Of a DNA stretch of 64,000 bases, positions 1 through 9,335 are shown piece by piece. Position 1 is the stretch's first letter, and each line of letters opens with the position of its first letter. A program made the translations under genes and the position numbers. Origin of the DNA: Prevotella nigrescens. Its GTDB lineage: Bacteria; Bacteroidota; Bacteroidia; Bacteroidales; Bacteroidaceae. Under the pieces are notes generated by a model. That model was not told the DNA's origin, did no database searches, and was given only the letters and a program-made list of their open reading frames with translations. The stretch covers positions 1,608,001 through 1,672,000 of the forward strand of contig NZ_CP133465.1 of NCBI RefSeq assembly GCF_031191185.1, written 5' to 3'.

Positions 1-546
1 GCGTTGGTGGCAGATACAGAAGGCAGTGAACCTTTAATTATAAGGATAGACCCCAAACAGGCTTTCGGTTCAGGGACGCATGAAACAACACAAATGATAG
101 TATCTCAACTATTAGATATAGATCTAAAAGGGAAGAATGTACTGGATTGTGGCTGTGGGACTGGAATTCTGTCAATAGTTGCAGCCAAATGTGGAGCAAA
201 AAAAGTTTGTGGATACGACATCGATGAATGGAGTGTGAGGAATTCAACAGAGAATGCAATAACCAATGATGTAGTAATTGAAGTAAAAGAAGGAGATAAG
301 CAAGTTATTGAGGAACTCTCTGAAACGAAATTCGACATTGTCATTGCAAATATAAATCGCAATATATTGCTGGCGGATATGCCTTCTTTTGTAGAAGCGA
401 TGAAACCAAAAGGATACTTAATATTAAGTGGCTTTTATGAAGAAGACGTAGCCTTATTGGAAGAGAAGGCTATTAGTCTTGGACTGAGAAAGAGTCAACA
501 GAGGTCGAATCACAGATGGGTGTGTCTGACATTTCAACCAGATTAG
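1..546 (+). CDS. prmA: Ribosomal protein L11 methyltransferase, 5' end outside window
   Basis: Methylates ribosomal protein L11 with S-adenosylmethionine in the cytoplasm. The reading frame is open from base 1, so the N-terminal domain lies outside the window. Visible motifs are the PrmA signature FGSGTHETT, the SAM-binding loop LDCGCGTGILS and the catalytic-region IANINRN. The TTG at base 4 is not a credible start. The last 74 bases overlap the end of the oppositely transcribed muramidase gene. The family assignment is firm. Confidence 0.93.
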   Translation, partial: ALVADTEGSEPLIIRIDPKQAFGSGTHETTQMIVSQLLDIDLKGKNVLDCGCGTGILSIVAAKCGAKKVCGYDIDEWSVRNSTENAITNDVVIEVKEGDKQVIEELSETKFDIVIANINRNILLADMPSFVEAMKPKGYLILSGFYEEDVALLEEKAISLGLRKSQQRSNHRWVCLTFQPD

Positions 547-1345
547 TTTCGGGAATGAGCAGTTGCATAAGGTTATAATAAGAACCATTAAAGATATTTA
601 AGTCCACGTAACCTTTTATTCCAGGTAGTTTACCTGCATCCGTATGTTGCCAAAAAAGCCATTTCCCCGGGTATTCCATCTTGTGGACATAGTAATGGGC
701 AATCCAATAAGGGTAGTCATCGAAACGAGAATCGGATAGATATTGATCTTTAAACTTATAATAGGTATAGATAATAGGTTTTACATGGAATTTATCTTCT
801 ACAATATGTAACCATGTCAGAATGTTTTGTTGGAACTCTTCCGTACTGATGTTGGTTGGCTTTGTCTCTATGTCAAGTACAGGGGGCAGGTCGCCTGCTT
901 CCAAAGGTGTCATTGCCAAATAGAAATAAGCTTGACGACGAGGAGAAGAACTGTTACTCCAGAAATGGTAAGCACCACGGATAAGTCCCGATTCTTTTGC
1001 ATTGATGAAGTTTATGCGGAAGTTTCTGTCTACATGGCTATCACCCTCTGTAGATTTCATAAAGACGAAACGAACTGGTGATTGTTCTATAAGTGCGTTA
1101 CGAAGACGTGCCCAATTAACAGTCCCTTGGTGATGGCTAATATCAACACCATGTATTTCATAACCATCGGGATAATCGGGATCTCCATATATTGCACGCC
1201 AACGAAATCCAGAAGGAGCAACTAAAAATAAATAAAGGCAGAGACAATATACTAAAGCAATGAGTATTCCTCCAGCCCACCATACCCATTTAGGCATCTT
1301 ACGCAATTTAGCACAAAGCGGGCCGATTGTTTTAGGAATATTCAT
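473..1345 (-). CDS. GH25 family lysozyme (muramidase), membrane-anchored
   Basis: Predicted to cleave peptidoglycan glycan strands. The 290-residue product has one N-terminal membrane segment (about residues 20-42, GILIALVYCLCLYLFLV) and then a GH25 domain. GH25 active-site features are visible: GVDISHHQG, MKSTEG, PPVLDIET, the YWIAHY strand and VDLNIFNG near the end. An uncleaved anchor facing the periplasm is inferred. Its 3' end overlaps prmA by 74 bp in convergent orientation. PPi-PFK lies 29 bp upstream on the same strand, so read-through transcription is likely. Confidence 0.92.
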   Translation of the reverse strand: MNIPKTIGPLCAKLRKMPKWVWWAGGILIALVYCLCLYLFLVAPSGFRWRAIYGDPDYPDGYEIHGVDISHHQGTVNWARLRNALIEQSPVRFVFMKSTEGDSHVDRNFRINFINAKESGLIRGAYHFWSNSSSPRRQAYFYLAMTPLEAGDLPPVLDIETKPTNISTEEFQQNILTWLHIVEDKFHVKPIIYTYYKFKDQYLSDSRFDDYPYWIAHYYVHKMEYPGKWLFWQHTDAGKLPGIKGYVDLNIFNGSYYNLMQLLIPETNLVEMSDTPICDSTSVDSFSVQD

Positions 1346-1374
1346 TACTTGACTTTTATGTCATTGTTTCTTAT

Positions 1375-3033
1375 TTAATATACAAAGACATCTTTACCTT
1401 GTTCCAATGCTAATGTTCGTGTAGTCTGATCACAAACATCAGATGGTCCCCAATACTGGACAGGCCCTGGGTAAATGTAGCTTGTCTCCGTTGCCCACCT
1501 GGTACGTAACTTTGCAAATTCCTTAAAAGGAGCCCCCTCGAGATCAACCAAAGCCTTACGAATAACGGGTTTCAATTCACCATTACGGCGTTCTATATTC
1601 ATCATCATAGTTATAGGCACACCACCGGCTATCCAGTCTTCGGCTTTTTCAGTCGTATTCTTGACAATTGCCATATAACCTGTTTTTCCATTAGCAATAA
1701 GTTGGGCTGCTGAAGTCCCGAGTGCATAACAGTAATCTGCATCAAAGTTTGATGGAGCTGCACAGCGTCCCTCATAACCTAAAAAGTGATGTATAGTTGC
1801 AAAGTGTCCATTATATTTGCCTTGTTTTGCCCATTTATTAAGTTTCATCTCTACCATATCAGAGATAAGTCTCTCTGTCTCAATAAGTGAAACTTGAACA
1901 TTTCCATGGGGATCTCTATCTAAAGACAATTGTCTTGCGACTCCATCAGGAAGAGTCTCAAACGTTGCTTTATTCTCTTCAGAAAGGTGTTCTATAATAT
2001 AAGCTCGTTGCTTCTCAATGTCGAGATCTTTATAATCGTTTCCATGTTTTGCCAGCAAATCGTTCAGTTCTCCAATGAGTCTGCCGATTGAAGGAATAAA
2101 CTCAATAAGTCCTTCAGGAATTAAGACCACTCCATAATTTCGTCCATCTTGTGCACGACGAGCAACAACCTTAGCAATATCTTCAATTATATCATTCAAA
2201 GATAAATCTTTTGTTTCTATTTCCTCAGATATTAAACATATATTAGGTTGTGTTTGTAAAGCACATTCAAGTGCAATATGAGATGCAGAACGTCCCATTA
2301 ATTTAATGAAGTGCCAATACTTACGTGCTGAATTGCAGTCGCGCGCAATATTTCCAATCAGTTCAGAATAAGTCTTGGTAGCTGTATCGAAACCAAACGA
2401 TGTTTCTATTTGGTCGTTCTTCAAGTCGCCATCAATTGTTTTCGGACAGCCAATAACCTGTACTCCATACTTTTTGGCTGCATAATACTCTGCGAGTACA
2501 CAGGCATTCGTATTTGAGTCGTCGCCACCTACTATGACAAGTGCCTTTATATCAAGCTCGCGAATTATCTCCAATCCTTTTTCAAATTGCTCTTCTTTCT
2601 CCAATTTGGTGCGTCCAGAACCTATCAAATCGAAGCCGCCCGTATTTCTATATTTGTTCATAAGTATGTCGGTAATCTCGATATAGTTGTGGTCTACCAA
2701 ACCACCAGGTCCCATAAGGAAACCAAACAGACGGTTTTCAGGGTTTAATTTCTTCAGTTCATCGTACAAACCAGAAATCACATTGTGTCCGCCTGGAGCC
2801 TGTCCGCCTGATAAAATCACTCCGACATTTATTCTAACAGAATCTTGTTTCTCAGCTGGTACGAACTCAACAAGAGGCATACCATACGTATTTGGAAATA
2901 ATTTCTTTATCTCATCGTGGTTATCTACGCTTTGGGTAGGTTCTCCTTCTTTAATCTTTACAGCACCTTTAAGAGCTTTTGGTAGTTTTGGCTGATAGCT
3001 TGCACGTTCCTTTTGTAAAGCACTTGTTTCCAT
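1375..3033 (-). CDS. pfp: Pyrophosphate--fructose 6-phosphate 1-phosphotransferase
   Basis: Reversibly phosphorylates fructose 6-phosphate using pyrophosphate instead of ATP. The 552-residue length matches the long PPi-PFK subfamily. The GGDDSNTNA motif, with the second Asp that marks PPi dependence (ATP enzymes have Gly), is present, as are PKTIDGDL and the substrate motif MGRSASH. This is the normal glycolytic PFK type in many Bacteroidales. The start ATG lies behind a -7 element at 3082-3089. Confidence 0.95.
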   Translation of the reverse strand: METSALQKERASYQPKLPKALKGAVKIKEGEPTQSVDNHDEIKKLFPNTYGMPLVEFVPAEKQDSVRINVGVILSGGQAPGGHNVISGLYDELKKLNPENRLFGFLMGPGGLVDHNYIEITDILMNKYRNTGGFDLIGSGRTKLEKEEQFEKGLEIIRELDIKALVIVGGDDSNTNACVLAEYYAAKKYGVQVIGCPKTIDGDLKNDQIETSFGFDTATKTYSELIGNIARDCNSARKYWHFIKLMGRSASHIALECALQTQPNICLISEEIETKDLSLNDIIEDIAKVVARRAQDGRNYGVVLIPEGLIEFIPSIGRLIGELNDLLAKHGNDYKDLDIEKQRAYIIEHLSEENKATFETLPDGVARQLSLDRDPHGNVQVSLIETERLISDMVEMKLNKWAKQGKYNGHFATIHHFLGYEGRCAAPSNFDADYCYALGTSAAQLIANGKTGYMAIVKNTTEKAEDWIAGGVPITMMMNIERRNGELKPVIRKALVDLEGAPFKEFAKLRTRWATETSYIYPGPVQYWGPSDVCDQTTRTLALEQGKDVFVY

Positions 3034-3081
3034 CTTCTAATCTTTTAAAACAGTTATTATTGAAACAATCTATATTATTTG

Positions 3082-3089
3082 CAAAAGTA
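3082..3089 (-). promoter_or_regulatory. -7 promoter element of PPi-PFK
   Basis: TACTTTTG on the minus strand fits the Bacteroidetes -7 consensus TAnnTTTG. It lies 48 bp upstream of the ATG. No well-spaced -33 TTTG is visible. Confidence 0.45.
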
Positions 3090-3160
3090 ATGTTTTAAAT
3101 TGACAATTAGGAATAAATAATGATAAAATAAAAAAATAACACTAATTTTCTTGATACATA

Positions 3161-3192
3161 TTTGTTTTTGCTGTTTTTTTATATTATCTTTG
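3161..3192 (+). promoter_or_regulatory. Promoter of the amidase operon
   Basis: TTTG (3161-3164), a 20-bp spacer and TATCTTTG (3185-3192) match the Bacteroidetes -33/-7 consensus exactly. The first ATG of the operon is 41 bp downstream. Confidence 0.7.
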
Positions 3193-3233
3193 AATCATAA
3201 AAGTGAGTTTACGGATAGATAATTCTACAAAAA

Positions 3234-3506
3234 ATGGGAAATAAAAGAAATCTAAAGCGCACAATAAACTATATTTGTGGCGATTTATTTACAGAAGTCA
3301 TAGCTGCATCGCTCTATGGCGACAATGTGAACAAAGAAAATATAGAAGCCCTTTTGACTTCTATCATTCTTTTGCGCAATAATTACGTAGGTCGCATTTC
3401 ACACATTGAACCAGGAATGAAGGCAAAAGACTACTTCAAAGATTTGAGAGAGAAGTTCGATGCAGAAGCAAATGAAATAATTGACCAAATCTGCAACTTA
3501 GTATAA
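3234..3506 (+). CDS. Hypothetical 90-residue protein
   Basis: I do not recognise a named family. The 90-residue product is soluble and mainly helical, with no signal peptide, membrane segment or cysteine cluster beyond scattered residues. It follows a consensus promoter and its stop lies 1 bp before the acyltransferase ATG. This suggests it is the first gene of a four-gene operon and translationally coupled to the next. The good promoter and tight packing support it being real. Confidence 0.8.
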   Translation: MGNKRNLKRTINYICGDLFTEVIAASLYGDNVNKENIEALLTSIILLRNNYVGRISHIEPGMKAKDYFKDLREKFDAEANEIIDQICNLV

Positions 3507-3507
3507 T

Positions 3508-4068
3508 ATGCTGAAAAAACTTGCTTCATGGCTTCTTTACAAGCGTATGAAATGGAAAAAGGAAGTAACTATCGACTTCCCTGACAAGTTTATTATATGC
3601 CTTGCTCCACACACCAGTAACTGGGACTTCCTTATCGGACTGCTTTACAGCAGGGCTGAAGGCATAAAGAGCAACTTCTTAATGAAGAAAGAGTGGTTCT
3701 TTTGGCCTTTGGGAATATTGTTTAAAAGAATGGGAGGCATACCTGTTTTCAGAAGCAAGCACACCAGTATGACCGACCATTTAGCTGAACATGCGGTAAA
3801 AGCAAAATCTTTTGGATTGTGTATTACTCCTGAAGGTACACGTTCATTAAACCCCGAATGGAAGAAAGGCTTTTATTATATAGCATTAAAAGCTAATATT
3901 CCTATCTTTCTTTATGGGTTGGACTACAAACAAAAGACCATTGTATGCAACCAATCTATTGTGCCAAGTGGAGATATTGAGGAGGATATGAAAACTATCA
4001 AACTGTATTTTAAAGACTTCAAAGGCAAACACCCAGAGTTGTTTACCATAGGAGAAATAAAAGAATGA
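3508..4068 (+). CDS. PlsC-like acyltransferase (1-acylglycerol-3-phosphate type)
   Basis: The 186-residue protein carries the two core motifs of the PlsC/LPLAT family: HTSNWD (HX4D catalytic pair, about residues 35-40) and PEGTRS (about residue 110). It is shorter than typical PlsC (about 240 residues) and has no clear membrane anchor, so the acyl acceptor could be a phospholipid precursor or another envelope lipid. The stop overlaps the next ATG by 4 bp (ATGA), so it is probably co-translated with the amidase. Confidence 0.85.
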   Translation: MLKKLASWLLYKRMKWKKEVTIDFPDKFIICLAPHTSNWDFLIGLLYSRAEGIKSNFLMKKEWFFWPLGILFKRMGGIPVFRSKHTSMTDHLAEHAVKAKSFGLCITPEGTRSLNPEWKKGFYYIALKANIPIFLYGLDYKQKTIVCNQSIVPSGDIEEDMKTIKLYFKDFKGKHPELFTIGEIKE

Positions 4069-6662
4069 TGAAGAAACTTTTGACTCTCATACTATGTACT
4101 ACATTTGTTTGGAACGGATTTGCCCAAACAAATAAAACAGTATGGGGGAAGTCTGAATATAAAGGAAAGCCATGGGTAGAGAACGTTTCTCGTCCAAACA
4201 CTATAACAGAAGGATTGAATGGCAGACATTTTTCGATTTGGTCATCGCATGGACGTTATTACGATGCAAATAAAGGGGGTTGGAAATGGCAACGCCCTAA
4301 TCTTTTCGGAACCACAGAAGACTTATACACGCAAACCATTGTAATTCCCTACCTTTTTCCTATGCTGGAAAATGCAGGTGCTGTTGTTGTTTCACCTCGC
4401 GAACGCGATTGGCAGAAACAAGAAGTTATAGTGGACAACGATAACCCAAGAGCGAACGGTAAAGCTACTTATCAGGAAGTAAACAATAAAAAGAAATGGG
4501 GAACTGCTATTGGTTCAGGCTTCGCATTTCATCAAGGGACATACGCAGACGGCGAAAATCCATTTGTAGCAGGCTCTGTCCGTCAAATAAAATCAAGGAA
4601 ACGAAACAGCAAACTTAGTCATATTTCCTATCAGCCTATTATCCCCGAAGACGGAAACTACGCTGTTTATGTAAGCTACAAGACTGTTAAGAAGAGCATA
4701 GATGACGCTGAATATATTGTTTTTCATAAAGGACAAGAAACTCGTTTCCACGTAAATCAACAAATGGGAGGCGGCACGTGGGTATATCTCGGCACGTTTG
4801 CATTCGACAAAGGTTGCAATATCTACAACCGTGTAGTACTGACTAACCACAGCAAGCGCAGAGGTTTTGTTACCGCAGACGCTGTTCGATTTGGTGGCGG
4901 TATGGGAAACATTGTTCGAGGAGGACAAGTCAGTGGTTTGCCCCGCACGCTTGAAGGAGCAAGATACTACACCCAATGGGCTGGTGCACCTCGCAATGTA
5001 GTCAGTAAAAGCAACGGAACCAACGATTACAACGACGATATAAACACACGTTCGCTTTATACCAACTGGCTTGCAGGCGGTTCTCCCTATATTCCTAATA
5101 AGGAAGGACTGAAGGTTCCAATAGAATTGACGTTGGGCGTGCATAGCGATGCTGGTGTGAAAGCTGACGGAACTACGGTTGGAACATTGTCTATTTGTAC
5201 TACACAACAAGGAAATCCTACATTGGGGACAGGACTTTCACGCAATGCTTCTCAAGTTTTTGCCAACCAACTCGTAACAAATGCAAAGCGAGACATCGAA
5301 GGTACATTCAAGAAAGTATGGAACACGCGTGGCGTAAAAGACGCTAATTACAGCGAAACACGCTTGCCCGAAGTCCCATCGGCAATTATAGAGACACTTT
5401 CGCATCAGAATTTTGGCGATATGAGGTTAGGACAAGACCCTAATTTTAAGTTCACGCTTGCACGTTCCATTTACAAAAGCATTCTCCGCCACACGGCATC
5501 GCTTCATAAAAGACCATACATCGTTCAACCATTAGCCCCCGACGACTTTAGAATAGAATATGTTTCAAAAGACAAGGTGCGCTTGAAGTGGAACGGAGTA
5601 AACGACCCTTTAGAGCCAACGGCAAAGCCAACATCGTACAATATATATATGGCAACGGGCACAAGCGGTTTCGACAACGGTATAAATGTTAATGGTAATT
5701 CATACGAAATAACATTAGAACCAAACGTATTGTACAACTTCAGGGTTACAGCGTGCAACCACGGAGGAGAGAGTTTCCCTACAGAAGTATTGTCGGCATA
5801 CCATAAAGAAGGTGCAAAACAGACCATCTTGATAGTGAATGGCTTCCATCGTCTTTCTTCACCTGCCATTATTGACAATGATACAGAGCAAGGTTTCAAC
5901 CTCGAAGCTGACCCGGGAGTAAGCTACGGCGTAACTGCGGGCTGGAATGGCAGACAAAGCAACTTCGATAGAACGCAGTTTGGCAAGGAAGGCCCTTCGG
6001 CCTTAGGCTTTGGAGGCGACGAACTTGCAGGACTATTCATAGCAGGCAACAGCTTCGATTATGTGAAAACGCACGCCGAAGCAATTGCAACCAGTGGCAA
6101 ATATAACATTGTGAGTTGTTCAAGCAAAGCAATTGAGAACGGCTATATCAAACTTGAAAAGTATGCTCTCATAGACTTGGCGTTGGGATTAGAGAAAAAC
6201 GACGGGCACAGCCTTTACTTTTACAAGGCTCTCCGCCCTAACATGCAAACCCAAATAGCAAATTATCTAAACCGTGGTGGCAGAGTTTTTGCAAACGGTG
6301 CATACCTTGCTACCGATATGACGAGCAGCAACGAGCAGGAATGGCTTGCCAGATTCTTCAAGATTTCAGCTGTGGGAAGCAACCAAAACAATTACAATTC
6401 CACCGTCATTGGCTTAGGTTCACAATTCGATATATACAGAACTATGAACGAACAGCACTACGGTGCTTATTCGCCCGACATACTTCAGCCTTCAGGTTCT
6501 GCATTTAGCGTAATGACGTATGCCGACAACACAAGCGCAGCAGTAGCCTATAAAGGTACCGACTTCCGTACTTTCGTTATGGCATTTCCATTCGAATGTA
6601 TCAAGAACAGAGAGGTACGCAATAGGATTATGCGAGGCATCATCGCCTACTTGTTGAATTAA
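4065..6662 (+). CDS. Secreted multidomain amidase: amidase_3 split by golvesin-like domain, FnIII, C-terminal GATase-like domain
   Basis: The 865-residue exported protein starts with a signal peptide ending near AQTNK. An N-acetylmuramoyl-L-alanine amidase (amidase_3) fold is split in two. The probable zinc and catalytic residues are His62 (SSHGRYYD), Glu85 (TEDLYTQ), His360 (LGVHSDAG) and Glu443 (IIETLSHQN). Residues about 120-280 form a golvesin-C/xanthan-lyase-like insert (VYLGTFAF, TADAVRFGGG). A fibronectin type III domain follows at about 490-580. The last 270 residues begin ILIVNGFHR and look like a class I glutamine-amidotransferase-like fold of unknown role. Peptidoglycan turnover is the likely job. 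Homologues are often labelled xanthan lyase. Confidence 0.85.
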   Translation: MMKKLLTLILCTTFVWNGFAQTNKTVWGKSEYKGKPWVENVSRPNTITEGLNGRHFSIWSSHGRYYDANKGGWKWQRPNLFGTTEDLYTQTIVIPYLFPMLENAGAVVVSPRERDWQKQEVIVDNDNPRANGKATYQEVNNKKKWGTAIGSGFAFHQGTYADGENPFVAGSVRQIKSRKRNSKLSHISYQPIIPEDGNYAVYVSYKTVKKSIDDAEYIVFHKGQETRFHVNQQMGGGTWVYLGTFAFDKGCNIYNRVVLTNHSKRRGFVTADAVRFGGGMGNIVRGGQVSGLPRTLEGARYYTQWAGAPRNVVSKSNGTNDYNDDINTRSLYTNWLAGGSPYIPNKEGLKVPIELTLGVHSDAGVKADGTTVGTLSICTTQQGNPTLGTGLSRNASQVFANQLVTNAKRDIEGTFKKVWNTRGVKDANYSETRLPEVPSAIIETLSHQNFGDMRLGQDPNFKFTLARSIYKSILRHTASLHKRPYIVQPLAPDDFRIEYVSKDKVRLKWNGVNDPLEPTAKPTSYNIYMATGTSGFDNGINVNGNSYEITLEPNVLYNFRVTACNHGGESFPTEVLSAYHKEGAKQTILIVNGFHRLSSPAIIDNDTEQGFNLEADPGVSYGVTAGWNGRQSNFDRTQFGKEGPSALGFGGDELAGLFIAGNSFDYVKTHAEAIATSGKYNIVSCSSKAIENGYIKLEKYALIDLALGLEKNDGHSLYFYKALRPNMQTQIANYLNRGGRVFANGAYLATDMTSSNEQEWLARFFKISAVGSNQNNYNSTVIGLGSQFDIYRTMNEQHYGAYSPDILQPSGSAFSVMTYADNTSAAVAYKGTDFRTFVMAFPFECIKNREVRNRIMRGIIAYLLN

Positions 6663-6707
6663 CAAGGTGTGAATACCGAAGTTGAACATAAATAAAAACG
6701 AAGGATT

Positions 6708-7052
6708 ATGCACAAAATTCAAGCAAATACATCTGGCACAAGAAGCATAGAGGTCAGCAACACGCACCTTGCAACCTTAGAAAAATATTCGTTGCTATCC
6801 AATCTTATCGATTCTAACGGAGTGGTAGACGAAGTTGTGCTCGATAAACTGAAATTGAATGTACGCAGTTTGTTGGAGTCAGAGGCAGGGAAAGACAAAG
6901 AACTGCTCGACCTATGCTTAGATGTGATTTACCATCAGAATATGAAAGCATTGGGTTTGAAGAATCTTGTAGACCTTTACAAACAATATAGCAAAGAACA
7001 GAAGTCTGAAGAACAACCCAAAGAAGGGCAAATCGAAGGAAGCACATCATAG
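6708..7052 (+). CDS. Hypothetical 114-residue protein
   Basis: Unrecognised small protein with helical, leucine-rich middle and an acidic, low-complexity tail rich in Glu, Lys and Gln. It lacks a signal peptide. It sits 45 bp behind the amidase in the same direction and before a palindromic terminator at 7083-7104, so it is the likely last gene of that operon. Confidence 0.7.
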   Translation: MHKIQANTSGTRSIEVSNTHLATLEKYSLLSNLIDSNGVVDEVVLDKLKLNVRSLLESEAGKDKELLDLCLDVIYHQNMKALGLKNLVDLYKQYSKEQKSEEQPKEGQIEGSTS

Positions 7053-7082
7053 GGTTTTCCAACCCACTTTTTAGGTGTTCAG

Positions 7083-7110
7083 AAAAATATGACGTCATAT
7101 TTTTTATTCT
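7083..7110 (+). terminator. Perfect palindrome followed by T-rich run
   Basis: A perfect 22-bp inverted repeat (7083-7104) centred on TGACGTCA, with its T-rich right arm running into more T. It follows the amidase operon and is most simply its terminator, although the near-zero loop is unusual. Confidence 0.5.
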
Positions 7111-7191
7111 GTCCTATCATATAGAATTATCGTATAAATTTTAACGGGTTTTCCATAGGGCAAACAGAAACTTAAATAGAGGTAACGTAAT

Positions 7192-9273
7192 TTGAGTAAC
7201 AATAAACCAACAAGAAGGCAGAACAAAGCGACACAAGCCCAAAACACAAAGCCTTCGCGAAAAGATTCAAGCACAGGAGAACAAAAGAACAAGGAGCGCG
7301 AAGTTCGAACAACACCCTCACGCTTTATGCTCACCGACTTTCTGCCTACTACGAAGAAAGAGGTGGAGCTAAGGAAATGGAACGAATTAGACGTCATTCT
7401 GTTTTCTGCCGATGCCTATATAGACCACCCAGCCTTTGGTGCTGCCGTCATTGGGCGCACCTTGGAAGCCGCAGGCTACCGTGTTGCCATTGTTCCGCAA
7501 CCCGACTGGCACGGCGATTTCCGAGATTTCAAGAAGTTAGGGCGTCCACGTTTATACTTTGGCATCTCTGCCGGTGCAATGGATTCTATGGTAAACAAGT
7601 ACACCGCCAACAAACGTTTACGCTCCGAAGATGCCTATTCACCCGACGGACGCCACGACCTGCGCCCCGAATACCCTTCCATAGTGTATTCTAAAATCCT
7701 TCGCCAACTTTATCCTGACGTGCCTATCGTATTGGGAGGCATCGAAGCATCGTTGCGCCGACTGAGCCATTACGACTATTGGAAAGACAGCCTTCGCAAG
7801 AGTGTGCTATGCGATTCGGGTGCCGATGTCATTATTTATGGTATGGGCGAAAAGCAAATCGTCAGCATTGCGCAAGAATTGGAGAGTGGCAGAAACATCA
7901 AGGACATCAAGGAAATACCGCAAATAGCCTATCTTTGCAAGAAAGCAGATATACCAGAAGGCATCAAGGCGGACGACATTGTGCTGCACTCGCACGAAGA
8001 ATGCCTGCACAACAAGAAGTTTCAGTCGGAAAACTTCAGACACATTGAAGAGGAATCGAACAAGAAACACGCTCAACGCATATTGCAGGAAGTAGACGGA
8101 CAATACATCGTGGTAAACCCTCCCTATCCCACAATGAGTACGGCGGAGGTAGATGCGGCTTACGATTTGCCTTACACACGAGAGCCACACCCCAAATACA
8201 AGGGCAAGGTGATACCTGCTTACGAAATGATTAAGTTCAGTGTGAACATTCACCGAGGCTGTTTCGGCGGTTGCGCATTCTGCACAATATCCGCTCATCA
8301 AGGTAAATTCATAGCAAGCCGCTCGAAGGAAAGTATTCTGAAAGAAGTGAAACAGGTGATACAGATGCCCGATTTCAAAGGCTATCTGTCAGACTTAGGC
8401 GGGCCTTCTGCCAATATGTACGGTATGGCAGGAAAGAACCAAAAGGCTTGCGAACATTGCAAACGACCCAGTTGCATACACCCGGAAATATGTCCGAACC
8501 TGAATACAGACCATTCCAAACTGCTCGAAATTTACAGAGCAGTAGACGCGTTGCCTGGCATTAAGAAAAGTTTTATTGGCTCGGGAGTGCGCTACGACTT
8601 GCTGCTGCACGACAGCAAAGACGAGAAAGCCAACCAATCGGCACGTGAATATACACGCGAATTGATTAAGAAGCACGTAAGCGGACGACTTAAAATTGCA
8701 CCAGAGCACACGTCAGACCGTGTTCTACAACTTATGCGCAAGCCTTCGTTCAAGCAGTTTTACCAATTCAAACGCATATTCGACAGAATAAACAAGGAAG
8801 AAAACCTGCGCCAGCAAATTATTCCTTACTTTATTTCGTCGCACCCTGGCTGCAAGGAAGAAGATATGGCAGAACTTGCAGTGATTACAAAAGACCTTGA
8901 CTTTCACTTGGAACAGGTGCAAGACTTCACGCCAACGCCTATGACGGTTTCCACCGAAGCGTGGTATTCGGGCTACGACCCCTACACGCTGGAACCAATA
9001 TTCTCGGCAAAGACTCCTCGAGAGAAGCTGGCACAGCGTCAATTCTTCTTTTGGTACAAGCCCGAAGAGCGAAAAAACATTGAACGCGAACTGAAACGGA
9101 TAGGCAGAAGCGACCTTATAGGAAAGCTATACGACAACAAACCTTTCCACGGAAGGGTGAACTACGACCCTAAAGCCATAGGAAGCAGCCCTGCCGACGA
9201 CAAAAGAAGTCGCCGTAAGAAGCCGTACAAGCAAAACGACAATTGGAACAAGGGGAAGAAGAACAGAAGATAA
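7192..9273 (+). CDS. YgiQ family radical SAM protein
   Basis: An iron-sulfur SAM enzyme of the YgiQ/UPF0313 family, whose substrate is not established. The 4Fe-4S motif CFGGCAFC (CX3CX2C) is clear, and a second cysteine group (CEHCKRPSCIHPEIC) follows about 60 residues later. The longest frame begins with TTG at 7192, behind a GAGG-like ribosome site, and adds 45 polar residues. The family core starts at the ATG at 7327 (MLTDFLPTTKKEVE), so either start is possible. The C-terminus is lysine- and arginine-rich. Confidence 0.92.
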   Translation: MSNNKPTRRQNKATQAQNTKPSRKDSSTGEQKNKEREVRTTPSRFMLTDFLPTTKKEVELRKWNELDVILFSADAYIDHPAFGAAVIGRTLEAAGYRVAIVPQPDWHGDFRDFKKLGRPRLYFGISAGAMDSMVNKYTANKRLRSEDAYSPDGRHDLRPEYPSIVYSKILRQLYPDVPIVLGGIEASLRRLSHYDYWKDSLRKSVLCDSGADVIIYGMGEKQIVSIAQELESGRNIKDIKEIPQIAYLCKKADIPEGIKADDIVLHSHEECLHNKKFQSENFRHIEEESNKKHAQRILQEVDGQYIVVNPPYPTMSTAEVDAAYDLPYTREPHPKYKGKVIPAYEMIKFSVNIHRGCFGGCAFCTISAHQGKFIASRSKESILKEVKQVIQMPDFKGYLSDLGGPSANMYGMAGKNQKACEHCKRPSCIHPEICPNLNTDHSKLLEIYRAVDALPGIKKSFIGSGVRYDLLLHDSKDEKANQSAREYTRELIKKHVSGRLKIAPEHTSDRVLQLMRKPSFKQFYQFKRIFDRINKEENLRQQIIPYFISSHPGCKEEDMAELAVITKDLDFHLEQVQDFTPTPMTVSTEAWYSGYDPYTLEPIFSAKTPREKLAQRQFFFWYKPEERKNIERELKRIGRSDLIGKLYDNKPFHGRVNYDPKAIGSSPADDKRSRRKKPYKQNDNWNKGKKNRR

Positions 9274-9335
9274 TTAAAAGAGAAATACTGTCTGTTTCAC
9301 TACAAACAGGCATACTACAATAGAATACAAAGACA

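Noticed and set aside
827..1081. 84-codon + frame inside the muramidase gene
   Set aside because: Antisense shadow of a gene with clear GH25 motifs.
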